A DNA stretch of 62,675 bases from an uncultured Mediterraneibacter sp. (GCF_944377805.1 NZ_CALWFZ010000011.1:1-62675); one strand, 5' to 3'. Shown: positions 17,666-26,836, numbered from the stretch's first letter. Notes: generated by a model from the letters alone, not told the origin. Translations and numbers: made by a program.

Positions 17666-19039
17666 ATGAAGGCGGTTCAGCATGATATGACATCGGGAAA
17701 ACCGATGAAACTTATACTTGATTTTACACTTCCGATTTTTGTCGGAAATGTATTTCAGCAGTTTTATAATATGGCTGATGCAGTAATTGTCGGTAAGTTT
17801 GTTGGTACGAGAGCCCTTGCCGCAGTGGGGAGCACAGGTACGATTATGTTCCTTATCTATGGTTTTGTGGTGGGCATGACCGCGGGATTCACCGTACAGA
17901 CGGCACAGAAATTCGGGGCCGGAGATATGCAGGCGATGAGACATACTGTAGCGGGGGCTTCGATTCTGTCACTGATTATAGGCGTGATTCTGACGGCGGC
18001 GTTTATGCTGTTCATGAAGCCGTGGCTCATGGCGATGAATACTCCGGCGGATATATTTGAGGATGCATATGCATATATCATGATTATAAGCGGAGGCATT
18101 CTGGCACAGATGCTGTATAATCTTCTGGCAAGTATTTTAAGAGCGCTGGGCAACAGCAGAGTCCCTCTGTACTTCCTGATTTTATCTGCTCTGCTCAATA
18201 TCGTTTTGGATCTCGTGCTTATTATTGTGTTTCATATGGGCGCGGCGGGAGCAGCCGTTGCGACTGTGATTTCCCAGGGGATATCAGGACTTCTCTGCCT
18301 GGTCTATATCGCGAAAAAAGTTCCCATGCTTCATATGAGCCGTTCGGACTGGCATGTGTCCGGCAGCCTTTTGAAGACGCAGATCAGAATCGGTATTCCT
18401 ATGGCACTGCAATATTCAATCACAGCTATCGGCACAATGATGGTGCAGTCCTCTCTGAATATTCTGGGTTCAACTCTTGTAGCTGCCTACACCGCGGCAG
18501 GTAAGATTGAGCAGGTCGTGACCCAGGCGTATGTGGCGATGGGAACGACGATGGCTACATACGGAGCTCAGAACATGGGGGCAGGCGATATACCCCGTAT
18601 CCGTCAGGGGTTCAAGGCGTGCACGATCATAGGAGTTATTTATGCAATTATCTCGGCAGCACTCGTGATGACAGTGGGAAAATATATGAGTTATCTGTTC
18701 GTATCGGAAGATGTGGTATTGATAATGGATTCGGTTGACATCTATCTGAAATGTGTGGGAATCTTTTTTATCCCTCTCGCGATTGTCAATATTTATCGAA
18801 ACGGGATACAGGGGCTGGGCTATGGGCTCCTGCCCATGATGGCCGGGGTGGCGGAACTGGTTGGAAGAGGAGCGGTTTCGGTGGCTGCTGCGGGACAGAA
18901 GAGCTATCTGGGCGTGTGTCTTGCCAGTCCAGCAGCCTGGATATTGGCATCAGCGCTATTGATTAGTATGTATTATTACATCATGAAGATTGATCTCAAA
19001 AAAATATTCCCGATCAGAAATGTCGGGAATGATATATGA
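17666..19039 (+). CDS. MATE-family efflux transporter
   Basis: A 457-residue membrane protein of the MATE multidrug/Na+ antiporter family with about 12 helices. Visible features are LDFTLPIFVGNVFQQFYNMA with DAVIVGKFVGTRALAAVGS near the N-terminus, and the second-half equivalents FINPLAIVN-like FIPLAIVNIYRNGIQGLGYG and MMAGVAELVGRG. The substrate is unknown. Its start codon follows a terminator hairpin whose 3' arm supplies the Shine-Dalgarno, so translation may depend on read-through and hairpin opening. An internal ATG at 17687 is an alternative start. Confidence 0.9.
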   Translation: MKAVQHDMTSGKPMKLILDFTLPIFVGNVFQQFYNMADAVIVGKFVGTRALAAVGSTGTIMFLIYGFVVGMTAGFTVQTAQKFGAGDMQAMRHTVAGASILSLIIGVILTAAFMLFMKPWLMAMNTPADIFEDAYAYIMIISGGILAQMLYNLLASILRALGNSRVPLYFLILSALLNIVLDLVLIIVFHMGAAGAAVATVISQGISGLLCLVYIAKKVPMLHMSRSDWHVSGSLLKTQIRIGIPMALQYSITAIGTMMVQSSLNILGSTLVAAYTAAGKIEQVVTQAYVAMGTTMATYGAQNMGAGDIPRIRQGFKACTIIGVIYAIISAALVMTVGKYMSYLFVSEDVVLIMDSVDIYLKCVGIFFIPLAIVNIYRNGIQGLGYGLLPMMAGVAELVGRGAVSVAAAGQKSYLGVCLASPAAWILASALLISMYYYIMKIDLKKIFPIRNVGNDI

Positions 19040-19215
19040 GAAAGCCTTTTCAAAAGCCATAATTTTTAGGCGAAGTCCAATGGCCATACAAACAGCTGCT
19101 TATACAGCCATTGTCTTCTTTGTTTTCATGTTCTAAGAATAACAGAGAAATGTGAATCCGGTGTGACAATATATAGAAGAATTTTTAAACAATATTAAAA
19201 GAAAATAAATTCTGT

Positions 19216-19527
19216 TTAATCAGAATTGGCGATGGTGCGCATCATGCCCTGAAGGGCCTTGTCCCATCGCTCTTTTTCTGTTTTAAAACGTTCCTCTAAC
19301 CAGATCATGGCCTGTTCTATTCCCTCGTCAGAAAGAGGAAATACGGCGCTTTCTTTCTCTTCCTCCGGGGTTTGCTCGAAGCACCACGGTTCCGGATATA
19401 TCCATGCGGTAAACGTGGTACTGTTCTTGCCATCATCTCCGTTTAAGAAGTAACGCATGCCGTGATGACTCCCGGAAAAAGGCTCCTTTTTCAGCCCGCT
19501 GACGGGCACAAGTCTCTTGTCGATCAT
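19216..19527 (-). CDS. conserved small hypothetical protein
   Basis: A 103-residue soluble protein, Glu/Lys-rich, with a central hydrophobic/aromatic stretch (MRYFLNGDDGKNSTTFTAWI, then YPEPWCFEQTPEEEKES) and a helical C-terminus (IEQAMIWLEERFKTEKERWD). I do not recognise a family with certainty. It lies downstream of, and in the same direction as, the solute-binding protein, 75 nt away; an 8-bp hairpin (19554-19574) lies between them. No catalytic motif was seen. Confidence 0.65.
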   Translation of the reverse strand: MIDKRLVPVSGLKKEPFSGSHHGMRYFLNGDDGKNSTTFTAWIYPEPWCFEQTPEEEKESAVFPLSDEGIEQAMIWLEERFKTEKERWDKALQGMMRTIANSD

Positions 19528-19602
19528 TGTATGTGATTCCTTTCTTATACGGCGTGCGCATCTGTCATGCGCACACCTGACGCTCTAATGGTATTTATTA
19601 TA

Positions 19603-20649
19603 TCACTGCGCAGCAATAGCTGCAAATTCTGTTGTAACAAGATCATCGTAAGGAACACGTTCCTCAAGTTCTCCGGCACTTTCCAGAATATCCTGCAGGA
19701 GATCAAAACTGGACTGTTCAAAGATCAGATTGCTCTTCCATGTATCCTGTTCATAGTATCGTGTAACGATGGTCGTGATTGTAGCCAGATCTGTCTCGGG
19801 AAACTGAGATTCAATAACGGCTGAGATCTCCTCCGGTGTGTGAGATTGTACATAATCCATGCCCTTCTGAAGTGCGTTCGTGAATCCCTGGATGACATCC
19901 CGATTCTCATCGATATAACTCTTCTTTGCGCTGAAGGCAGTGTACGGAACATATCCGCTGTCTTCACCTAAGGAGGCAACGACATAACCTTTCCCTTCTG
20001 ATTCCAGTGAGGTTGCTCCCGGCTCAAATTCGACAGTGAAGTCTCCCTGTCCTTCCGCAAATGCCGCTGCTGTGGAACCGAAATCAATCCCCTGATTTAT
20101 CTCCAGATCCGTCTCCGGATCAATGCCATTTTGTTTTAGTATATATTCGAAAACCATTTCAGGCATACCGCCTTTTCTTCCGCCGAGAACAAGATGACCT
20201 TTCAAGTCATCCCAGGCAAAATCAGGCATTTCCTCCCTTGCCACAAGGAAGTTGCCTGCCCGTTGTGTAAGCTGGGCGAAATTGACCACATAGTCGGTAG
20301 CCCCTTCAGCATAAGTGTAGATCGAAGCTTCTGATCCCATGAATCCGATGTCCGTTTCTCCGGAGATCACAGCAGTCATAGTTTTGTCGGCTCCAAATCC
20401 GCATACAAGTTCCAGATCAATTCCTTCCTCTTCGAAATATCCCTCTTCAATCGCCACATACATTGGAGCGTAGAAGATTGAGTGAGCAACTTCGTTCAAT
20501 GTTACTTTTATCAGTTCCGGTTCTTTTTCCTGTTCTGTCGAAGCGCTATCTGTCGATGGTGCATCAGAGGCGTCTTCTGAGGCACAACCTGCCAGAAGAG
20601 ACAGTGACAGGACGCCGGCAGTCAGGAAAGATATAATACGCTTTTTCAT
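19603..20649 (-). CDS. ABC transporter solute-binding lipoprotein, SsuA/THI5-like (NMT1)
   Basis: A 348-residue lipoprotein: signal MKKRIISFLTAGVLSLSLLA with lipobox LLAGC, an acidic Ser/Thr linker to about 45, then the NMT1/SsuA-like fold (VTLNEVAHSIFYAPMYVAIE, GYFEEEGIDLELVCGFGADK, IGFMGSEASIYTYAEGATDY). This family binds sulfonates, nitrate, taurine or thiamine-pyrimidine precursors. No permease or ATPase gene adjoins it here, so it is an orphan component or works with a transporter encoded elsewhere. GGAGGA lies upstream of the start. Confidence 0.88.
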   Translation of the reverse strand: MKKRIISFLTAGVLSLSLLAGCASEDASDAPSTDSASTEQEKEPELIKVTLNEVAHSIFYAPMYVAIEEGYFEEEGIDLELVCGFGADKTMTAVISGETDIGFMGSEASIYTYAEGATDYVVNFAQLTQRAGNFLVAREEMPDFAWDDLKGHLVLGGRKGGMPEMVFEYILKQNGIDPETDLEINQGIDFGSTAAAFAEGQGDFTVEFEPGATSLESEGKGYVVASLGEDSGYVPYTAFSAKKSYIDENRDVIQGFTNALQKGMDYVQSHTPEEISAVIESQFPETDLATITTIVTRYYEQDTWKSNLIFEQSSFDLLQDILESAGELEERVPYDDLVTTEFAAIAAQ

Positions 20650-20716
20650 AAATCCTCCACTGGGTGATAATTTCTATATACTATATGTGGAAAAAGTGAA
20701 AAAGTGAAATAAAAAT

Positions 20717-20743
20717 ATGCCGCAGAATCTAAATCTGCGGCAT
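20717..20743 (-). terminator. terminator of the zinc-ribbon membrane protein gene
   Basis: A perfect 10-bp stem, ATGCCGCAGA/TCTGCGGCAT, with a 7-nt loop. On the minus strand it is followed by ATTTTTATTT. It lies just after the stop at 20760. Confidence 0.8.
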
Positions 20744-20759
20744 GTGTATCACCTATGGA

Positions 20760-21956
20760 TTAATCATCGTAATCCTCATCATCATAGTCATCTTCGAATG
20801 CGTCATCATAGTCGTCATCGTCATAATCACCGCCCCGGGATGTGATAGCCAGAATCAGTGAAATAATCGCTAATACGGCGCTGATGATAGCTGCGATGAT
20901 CATCTGCATGTCATCGCCTCTTTGCAGGAAAGCAAATACGGCACTTCCAAGATAGAAGAGCATTGGCAGCAGGAAAGCAAATACAGTAGATCTCTTCAGC
21001 ATGATGAAGTAAAGCAGGGCAGAGACAAGCATACATAGAGCGAGAATGATGAATGTCATGCCCGAAGAAACGATTCCGCTGTCTGATGTATCAGACAGTC
21101 CTGCTATGAATCCTCTGTAAATGAAGTATCCGAATCCGAGCAGAGAGAGGATTCCCAGTACAATTCGCATTGGACGGAACCTCGGCTCATCATCATAGTA
21201 TTCATCGTCCTCGTACTCATCCATCTCAGCCTCATACTGCCTGGAAGAACTTTTCACAGATGGGCTGTTCTTTTCCTGTGGGGGTACAGTCGATGAAGCT
21301 GCCGGCATCGCACCGGTATCGTCATCGAGTTTTTTCTTTTTCTTTCTGCCCGGTTTCTGAATCGTACTGGTTTCCAGCATATCTTCGTAATTTTTCCGCG
21401 CTGTTTTTTCGTGTTTGCTGCGGACTTTTTCGGGAGGAATATTGCTGTAGCGTTTTTCTTCTTCTGTTTCAGATCTTTTTGCAGGCCGTTTTTTAACAGG
21501 CTTTTTTGCAGGTGTCCCGGAGTTTTCTTCCTCAGCGGGGCGGGATGCTTTTTTCTTGTGAGGAGCAGGCTTCTTCTGCCCGTCAGTCGGGCGGGGAGTC
21601 CTGTGTTTTGGGTTCTCTTCTTCCGGCGATTTGGCCTGTTTTACAGTTTCCTTTTTGCTTGGCGGTGTCTGTTTTAAAGTTTCTTTATTGCTTGCAGGTG
21701 CCTGCTTAGGAGTCTCCTTATTGCCTGATGGTGTTTGCTTAGGAGTTTCCTTTTTTGCAGGTGCGTCCGCCTGAGCCGGTTTCTCCTGAGCTGACTTCTT
21801 CGCAGCAGCCTTTTTCGCGCGTTGTTTATCCAGGTTCCACTGTTTCCGGCAGTCGCGGCAGATCGCATATTCATTAAAGATCGGATCACCGTTTTCGCTG
21901 GTGCCAATCTGTTTATTTCGTATTTCAAGTTCTTTTCCACATATTGGACACTTCAT
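20760..21956 (-). CDS. zinc-ribbon protein with Lys/Pro-rich linker and membrane C-terminus
   Basis: A 398-residue protein. The N-terminus (1 to about 45) is a zinc ribbon: MKCPICGKELEIRN with a second pair in YAICRDCRKQWNL. It is followed by a long Lys/Glu/Pro/Ala linker to about 240, with imperfect repeats of KETPKQTP type (about 80-125). The C-terminus has about four hydrophobic helices (IVLGILSLLGFGYFIYRGF; MTFIILALCMLVSALLYFIM) and ends in a very acidic Asp/Tyr tail. I do not recognise a function. The start at 21956 uses GAGGAGT upstream; the longer frame to 22001 lacks a ribosome site. Confidence 0.75.
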   Translation of the reverse strand: MKCPICGKELEIRNKQIGTSENGDPIFNEYAICRDCRKQWNLDKQRAKKAAAKKSAQEKPAQADAPAKKETPKQTPSGNKETPKQAPASNKETLKQTPPSKKETVKQAKSPEEENPKHRTPRPTDGQKKPAPHKKKASRPAEEENSGTPAKKPVKKRPAKRSETEEEKRYSNIPPEKVRSKHEKTARKNYEDMLETSTIQKPGRKKKKKLDDDTGAMPAASSTVPPQEKNSPSVKSSSRQYEAEMDEYEDDEYYDDEPRFRPMRIVLGILSLLGFGYFIYRGFIAGLSDTSDSGIVSSGMTFIILALCMLVSALLYFIMLKRSTVFAFLLPMLFYLGSAVFAFLQRGDDMQMIIAAIISAVLAIISLILAITSRGGDYDDDDYDDAFEDDYDDEDYDD

Positions 21957-22088
21957 CGTATATACTCCTCTCTTTTGTTGAACAAAATTTACAACATACA
22001 CATTATAACATTATGTACGCCTGAGAACAATGAAAAAATACAATATATGGACAATTTTGTCGAACATTATAGTATTGTAAGGGGGAAA

Positions 22089-22116
22089 TTGTATTCTGAA
22101 AGAAATATGATATAAT
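22089..22116 (+). promoter_or_regulatory. promoter of the PHP hydrolase gene
   Basis: -35 TTGTAT (22089-22094), 16-bp spacer ending TGA, -10 TATAAT (22111-22116). The start codon lies 43 nt downstream at 22159. Confidence 0.65.
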
Positions 22117-22158
22117 GGTGTGTGCAACGCGCTTATTAAAGACGAGGTGACGGATACT

Positions 22159-22884
22159 ATGAAATTAATTGCAGATACACATGCGCATACGCTGGCAAGC
22201 GGACATGCATACAATACGATTAAGGAGATGGCAGCGGCAGCAAAAGCAAGGGGTCTGCAGACTCTTGCGCTCACCGAACATGCTCCGAAGATGCCTGGTA
22301 CATGCGGGCTTTTTTATTTCCAAAATCTGGATGTCGTGCCCCGGGAAATGGAAGGAATCCAGCTTCTGATGGGAGCAGAGGTCAATATTATGGATTCGGA
22401 CGGGAATATCGATCTCCCGGAAAAGACATGTCGGGAGATGGACATTGTAGTGGCAAGTCTCCATACACCGTGCTATGATCGGACGCATACGCCGCAGGAG
22501 AATATTAACGCGTATGTGGCGGCTATGAAAAAGCCGTATATTAACGTAATCGGGCATCCGGATGACAGCAGGTTCCCTTTTGATTATGAGATTCTTGTAA
22601 AGACGGCAAAGGAGACAGGCACGCTTCTTGAAGTAAATAATTCCTCGATGCGGCCTGCCAGCAGCAGAGTGGGAAGCAGAGAGAATATTCTGATTATGCT
22701 TGATCTGTGTAAACAGTATGATGTGCCGGTGACGACTGGAAGCGATGCCCATGTGGATGCAGATGCGGGGAATTTTTCTAATATCAGAGAAGTATTTGAA
22801 TATTGCAATTTCCCTGAAGGCCTTGTGGTGACGAAAGATTTTGAGATGCTGAAACCATATCTGAATCTGTATAAAAGCCTCTGA
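22159..22884 (+). CDS. PHP-domain phosphatase/hydrolase, YcdX-like
   Basis: A 241-residue PHP-family metallohydrolase. Motifs: IADTHAHTLASGHAYNTIKE (HxH, residues 5-9), LTEHAPKMPG, GAEVNIMD, VIGHPDDSRFPFDYE and TGSDAHVDADAG, giving the trinuclear metal site of YcdX-like phosphatases. The natural substrate is unknown. ATG 22159 is chosen because AGGTGA (22145-22150) precedes it; a longer frame to 22120 lacks support. Confidence 0.88.
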   Translation: MKLIADTHAHTLASGHAYNTIKEMAAAAKARGLQTLALTEHAPKMPGTCGLFYFQNLDVVPREMEGIQLLMGAEVNIMDSDGNIDLPEKTCREMDIVVASLHTPCYDRTHTPQENINAYVAAMKKPYINVIGHPDDSRFPFDYEILVKTAKETGTLLEVNNSSMRPASSRVGSRENILIMLDLCKQYDVPVTTGSDAHVDADAGNFSNIREVFEYCNFPEGLVVTKDFEMLKPYLNLYKSL

Positions 22885-22932
22885 AATAAAATGGTGGACT
22901 TTAAAAGTTTAATGTGCTAAAATATAACAGTA

Positions 22933-22972
22933 GTCTGAAATAGGTGTCCGGCAGGGGCCAAATATTTCAGAC
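22933..22972 (+). promoter_or_regulatory. 10-bp perfect inverted repeat in the yerC leader
   Basis: GTCTGAAATA (22933-22942) pairs exactly with TATTTCAGAC (22963-22972) around a GC-richer 20-nt loop. The site lies between an AT-rich promoter-like stretch (TAAAATATAAC, 22918-22928) and the ribosome site of the TrpR-like gene. It could be an autoregulatory operator or an RNA hairpin; no U-tract follows. Confidence 0.5.
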
Positions 22973-23007
22973 AGATTTATGCTACGACAAAAGGAGACAG
23001 GGGTAAT

Positions 23008-23301
23008 ATGAGTAAGAAAATAAGGACAGAGGCAGTAGACAGCCTTTTTGAAGCCGTGCTCAGCCTGAAAGATAAAGAAGAATGTTATACGTTTTTTGAA
23101 GATATTTGTACCATCAATGAACTTCTCTCACTGTCACAGCGGTTTGAGGTGGCCAGAATGCTCCGTGAACAGAAGACATATCTGGAAATTGCTGACAAAA
23201 CCGGCGCTTCCACCGCGACGATCAGTCGTGTAAACCGGTCATTAAATTATGGAAATGACGGATATGACATGGTGTTTGAGAGAATGGAAAACGGCAAATA
23301 G
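23008..23301 (+). CDS. yerC: YerC/YecD-family TrpR-like regulator
   Basis: A 97-residue DNA-binding protein of the TrpR-related YerC/YecD family: LFEAVLSLKDKEECYTFFED, INELLSLSQRFEVARMLREQ, then the helix-turn-helix TYLEIADKTGASTATISRVN and RSLNYGNDGYDMVF. Length and motifs match the family. B. subtilis yerC lies next to pcrB-pcrA-ligA; here pcrA also lies nearby, with one minus-strand gene between. GGAGACAGGGG lies upstream. Confidence 0.9.
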   Translation: MSKKIRTEAVDSLFEAVLSLKDKEECYTFFEDICTINELLSLSQRFEVARMLREQKTYLEIADKTGASTATISRVNRSLNYGNDGYDMVFERMENGK

Positions 23302-23307
23302 AAACAG

Positions 23308-23353
23308 CCGGAGCCCGGCGGATCGTATTTTTCAGTGATCAACGGGGCTCCGG
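23308..23353. terminator. hairpin terminator between convergent yerC and DUF1836 genes
   Basis: CCGGAGCCC (23308-23316) pairs with GGGCTCCGG (23345-23353) around a 28-nt loop, in the 56-nt gap between convergent stops. TAATTTATTT follows on the plus strand. Probably used in both directions. Confidence 0.6.
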
Positions 23354-23357
23354 TAAT

Positions 23358-23978
23358 TTATTTGTCTGAAGCTTTATCAGTGTTTTCCTTTTTTGCAAGT
23401 TCATCAACGATTTTTTCAATCATCATCTTTTTGAGATATACATCGAAACTTAAGCTGCAGATAAATGCAAAAAGTTTCAATTCCTCCTGATCTTCACCCT
23501 GTGCCATGTCTGAAAATGCTGCCCTGGACTTTTCGTAAGCTTCCTGTACCGAAGCCTTCATAGGTTCGATACGAGATTTTTCCATTTCGCAGATTTCCTT
23601 GTACAGATCGGAAAGTTTAACTTCGTTGTCCTGGCTAAAATATTTCTCCCGCAGGGGTTTGAGCACTATTTCAATATCTTTGATAGAAAGGATATTTTTG
23701 AAATAGTAGATCAGTATGAGCAGGAGCACATGTTCTTTTGAATACTTTTTCTTTACAGAAGGAGGAAGAAGATTGTTTTTTGTGTAATTGTTGATCATTG
23801 TCTTTGTGAGTATCTTATCATTGCCATATCGTTTTGTGGAGGAAAAATGGTCATCCATAAAGGTTGTGACCTGGTCCATATACAGTTCGATATTCGGAAT
23901 CTCTTCCGGACGGATATAGTCTACATGATCAAGACTCTGAAGTATGCTGTTCAGAATGTCATTCGTATCGATTCTCAT
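23358..23978 (-). CDS. DUF1836 family protein
   Basis: A 206-residue protein with the DUF1836 pattern: a MerR-like helix segment (ILTKTMINNYTKNNLLPPSV, then KKKYSKEHVLLLILIYYFKN) followed by a helical region (SIKDIEIVLKPLREKYFS; AFSDMAQGEDQEELKLFAF) and a charged C-terminus. The family is common in Clostridia and Bacilli and has no fixed role; a DNA-binding role is inferred from the MerR-like part. It is convergent with yerC. Confidence 0.8.
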   Translation of the reverse strand: MRIDTNDILNSILQSLDHVDYIRPEEIPNIELYMDQVTTFMDDHFSSTKRYGNDKILTKTMINNYTKNNLLPPSVKKKYSKEHVLLLILIYYFKNILSIKDIEIVLKPLREKYFSQDNEVKLSDLYKEICEMEKSRIEPMKASVQEAYEKSRAAFSDMAQGEDQEELKLFAFICSLSFDVYLKKMMIEKIVDELAKKENTDKASDK

Positions 23979-24045
23979 ATTATCACCTCAATATATTCAT
24001 TATATAGTACTCAAAACCAGATGACAAGTGAAAAATGATGCCACA

Positions 24046-24075
24046 TTGACAGGCGTGTTCCTGCTATATTATAAT
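24046..24075 (+). promoter_or_regulatory. pcrA promoter
   Basis: -35 TTGACA (24046-24051), 18-bp spacer, -10 TATAAT (24070-24075). Leader of about 40 nt to ATG 24122. Confidence 0.7.
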
Positions 24076-24121
24076 GACGGGCAGAATCTTGAACAGTTCG
24101 CCGGAAGATAAGGAGAAATAT

Positions 24122-26335
24122 ATGAGTATATATGATACGTTAAATAAACCGCAAAAAGAAGCTGTATATTGTACGAACGGTCCTCTTCTGATTCTTGCAG
24201 GTGCAGGATCGGGAAAGACGAGAGTGCTGACGCACAGAATCGCGTATCTGATTGAAGAACTGGGCGTGAACCCGTGGAATATCCTGGCCATTACATTTAC
24301 AAACAAGGCGGCGGGGGAGATGCGTCAGAGAGTGGATAATCTGGTGGGATTCGGTTCAGAGAGTATCTGGGTAAGCACCTTTCACTCCATGTGCGTCCGT
24401 ATCCTGCGCAGATTTATTGACAGGCTCGGTTACGACAGCCGCTTTACAATTTATGATACGGACGATCAGAAGACTTTGATGAAAGCAGTGTGCAAAAAAC
24501 TTGACATAGACACGAAACAGTTTAAAGAACGTGTGCTGCTGTCCGTGATCTCATCTGCAAAAAATGAGATGGTGCTTCCGGAAGAGTTTGAACTAAATGC
24601 GGGCGGCGACTTCGCGCGACTGAAAATTGCAAAGGTTTACCGTGAGTATGAGGCGCAGCTCAAGGCAAACAATGCTCTGGATTTTGATGATCTTTTGGTC
24701 AAGACTGTTCAGCTTCTCCAGACACAGCCTGATGTAAGAGAGAACTATCAGGAGAGATTCCGCTATATCATGGTAGACGAATATCAGGATACGAATACGG
24801 TACAGTTCAAACTGGTCAGTCTGCTGGCGGGAAAATATCGGAATCTGTGTGTGGTAGGAGACGATGATCAGTCAATCTACAAATTCAGGGGAGCTAATAT
24901 CAGAAATATTCTTGATTTTGAAAAAGAGTATCCTGACGCAAAAGTGATTAAACTGGAGCAGAATTATCGGTCAACCGGGAATATCCTAAACGCGGCCAAT
25001 GATGTAATCAGCAATAATAAGGGCAGAAAAGAGAAAACATTGTGGACAGATAACGGAGAGGGGGAAAAGATCTGCCTGAGGCAGTTTGACACTGCTTACG
25101 ATGAGGCGGAGTATATTGCCGGAGATATCCGCCGGGAAGTCAGGGAGGGGGCGGCATACAATGATAACGCGGTTCTTTACCGGACCAACGCGCAGTCCCG
25201 ACTTCTGGAAGAGAAATTCGTAGCTATGAGCATTCCTTATAAGATTGTAGGCGGTGTAAATTTCTACGCCCGCAGAGAGATCAAGGATGTTCTTGCTTAT
25301 CTGAAAACTGTGGATAACGGACAGGATGATCTGGCAGTGCGGAGGATCATTAATGTGCCCAAGAGAGGAATCGGCCTGACGACTATCAACCGGATACAGG
25401 AGGCGGCAGACGCGCGGGGAATTTCATTTTATGAAGCCCTTCTGGCGCCGGAACTGATACCGGGAGCGGGAAGGAGCGCATCGAAGCTGGATTCCTTCGC
25501 CGCGCTGATCGAATATTTCAAAGGTCAGGCACAGAAAGAAAGCCTGAGTGATCTGCTAAATGAGATACTGGAAATGACCGGATATATCCAAAGCCTGGAA
25601 GGGGATGATCCGGAAGATTTGGAGAGCCGGGTGCAGAATATAGACGAGCTGCTTAATAAAGCGGCAGCCTATGAGGAAGACTGCGAAGACAGGGACGAGA
25701 AACCTACACTCAGCGGTTTTCTGGAGGAAGTTGCGCTGGTGGCGGACATTGACAGTCTGGATGAGGATCAGGATTATGTGGTGCTGATGACTCTCCACAG
25801 CGCGAAGGGGCTGGAATTTCCTCATGTCTATCTTGCAGGAATGGAGGACGGACTTTTTCCAAGTTATATGACTATTACCGGAGATGATCCGGAAGAGCTG
25901 GAAGAAGAAAGGCGCCTGTGTTATGTGGGGATCACGAGAGCGGAACAGAAACTGACGCTGACCGCAGCCAGGACGCGGATGGTGCGGGGAGAAACCCACT
26001 ATAATAAGATGTCAAGATTTGTTAAAGAGATTCCCGTGGAATTATTGGATACCGGGAATGAAAGAATCTCCCAGGAACCGGAGAGCTCAAAGCCTTACAT
26101 AAGCGAAGACCGGAGAAAACCGTTCTCTGCGCTGACAAAGGGAAGTCAGTTGACTGCTGTAAAAGGAGAAAAGCTCTCTTACAGCGTGGGAGACCGGGTG
26201 CGCCATGTAAAGTTTGGTGACGGAACAGTTCTTGACATCAGAGAAGGCGGCAGAGACTACGAAGTGACAGTAGAGTTCGATACAGCGGGCGTGCGGAAGA
26301 TGTTTGCCATGTTTGCGAAGCTGACGAAGATTTGA
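24122..26335 (+). CDS. pcrA: PcrA/UvrD-type superfamily 1A DNA helicase
   Basis: A 737-residue 3'-5' DNA helicase. Motifs: Q-motif LNKPQKEAV, Walker A AGAGSGKTRVLTHR, motif Ia ITFTNKAAGEMRQRV, Walker B YIMVDEYQDTN, motif III VVGDDDQSIYKFRGA, motif IV EQNYRST, motif V LMTLHSAKGLEFPHVYLAGM, motif VI RRLCYVGITRAEQ. The C-terminal segment (SVGDRVRHVKFGDGTVLDIR) is the tudor-like RNA polymerase-binding tail of PcrA. The start at 24122 has AAGGAG at good spacing; 24074 lies inside the promoter. It acts in repair and in clearing transcription-replication conflicts. Confidence 0.95.
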   Translation: MSIYDTLNKPQKEAVYCTNGPLLILAGAGSGKTRVLTHRIAYLIEELGVNPWNILAITFTNKAAGEMRQRVDNLVGFGSESIWVSTFHSMCVRILRRFIDRLGYDSRFTIYDTDDQKTLMKAVCKKLDIDTKQFKERVLLSVISSAKNEMVLPEEFELNAGGDFARLKIAKVYREYEAQLKANNALDFDDLLVKTVQLLQTQPDVRENYQERFRYIMVDEYQDTNTVQFKLVSLLAGKYRNLCVVGDDDQSIYKFRGANIRNILDFEKEYPDAKVIKLEQNYRSTGNILNAANDVISNNKGRKEKTLWTDNGEGEKICLRQFDTAYDEAEYIAGDIRREVREGAAYNDNAVLYRTNAQSRLLEEKFVAMSIPYKIVGGVNFYARREIKDVLAYLKTVDNGQDDLAVRRIINVPKRGIGLTTINRIQEAADARGISFYEALLAPELIPGAGRSASKLDSFAALIEYFKGQAQKESLSDLLNEILEMTGYIQSLEGDDPEDLESRVQNIDELLNKAAAYEEDCEDRDEKPTLSGFLEEVALVADIDSLDEDQDYVVLMTLHSAKGLEFPHVYLAGMEDGLFPSYMTITGDDPEELEEERRLCYVGITRAEQKLTLTAARTRMVRGETHYNKMSRFVKEIPVELLDTGNERISQEPESSKPYISEDRRKPFSALTKGSQLTAVKGEKLSYSVGDRVRHVKFGDGTVLDIREGGRDYEVTVEFDTAGVRKMFAMFAKLTKI

Positions 26336-26443
26336 TGAATAAAACTGATGAAAATTCAATAATTTAGTAGTAATCTTAAATAGTAAGTGTTATAATAATT
26401 AGAAAATAAGCACTGTCTCAGGGACAGGGAAAGGACGTGTATT

Positions 26444-26683
26444 ATGAGCAAAGTAGAAGAGTTCATCGCTGAATCCAAATTAAGTGAGCTTCTGCATAAA
26501 AATGAGGCTGAAAAACAGAAAAATACAGTGATCTGGGTACTGGCTATTATTGGGGCAGTGGCGGCAGTCGCAGCGATCGCATATGCGGTATATCGCTTCT
26601 TTACTCCAGATTATCTGGAAGATTTTGAAGATGATTTCGATGATGATTTTGATGATTACTTCAGCGAAGATGATCAGGTGTAA
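26444..26683 (+). CDS. small single-pass membrane protein with acidic tail
   Basis: A 79-residue protein: an amphipathic, charged N-terminus (about 1-28), one transmembrane helix (VIWVLAIIGAVAAVAAIAYA), then an Asp/Glu/Phe-rich C-terminal tail. An AAAGGACGTG ribosome site and a promoter-like TATAAT (26391-26396) precede it, and a strong terminator follows, so it is a single-gene unit. Similar short proteins occur in Lachnospiraceae. Function unknown. Confidence 0.75.
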   Translation: MSKVEEFIAESKLSELLHKNEAEKQKNTVIWVLAIIGAVAAVAAIAYAVYRFFTPDYLEDFEDDFDDDFDDYFSEDDQV

Positions 26684-26711
26684 CTGATCGAAAAAGTCAG
26701 AAATGAATATG

Positions 26712-26748
26712 CAGGCAGGATGTAGTGTAACTGCACCCTGCCTGTTTT
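26712..26748 (+). terminator. intrinsic terminator after the small membrane protein
   Basis: CAGGCAGG (26712-26719) pairs with CCTGCCTG (26737-26744), followed by TTTT. Confidence 0.8.
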
Positions 26749-26836
26749 GCGCAATACGCCCGGAGGGCGACCGTCGTGCCTGCACGAGCGGCAACCGGGT
26801 GCTGACAGGAACAGAGCGTGATAATTGGAGAGGAAT

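Noticed and set aside
19554-19574. Intrinsic terminator between the solute-binding protein and the small hypothetical gene
   Set aside because: The 8-bp stem is perfect, but no U-run follows on the minus strand; kept only as a hairpin note.
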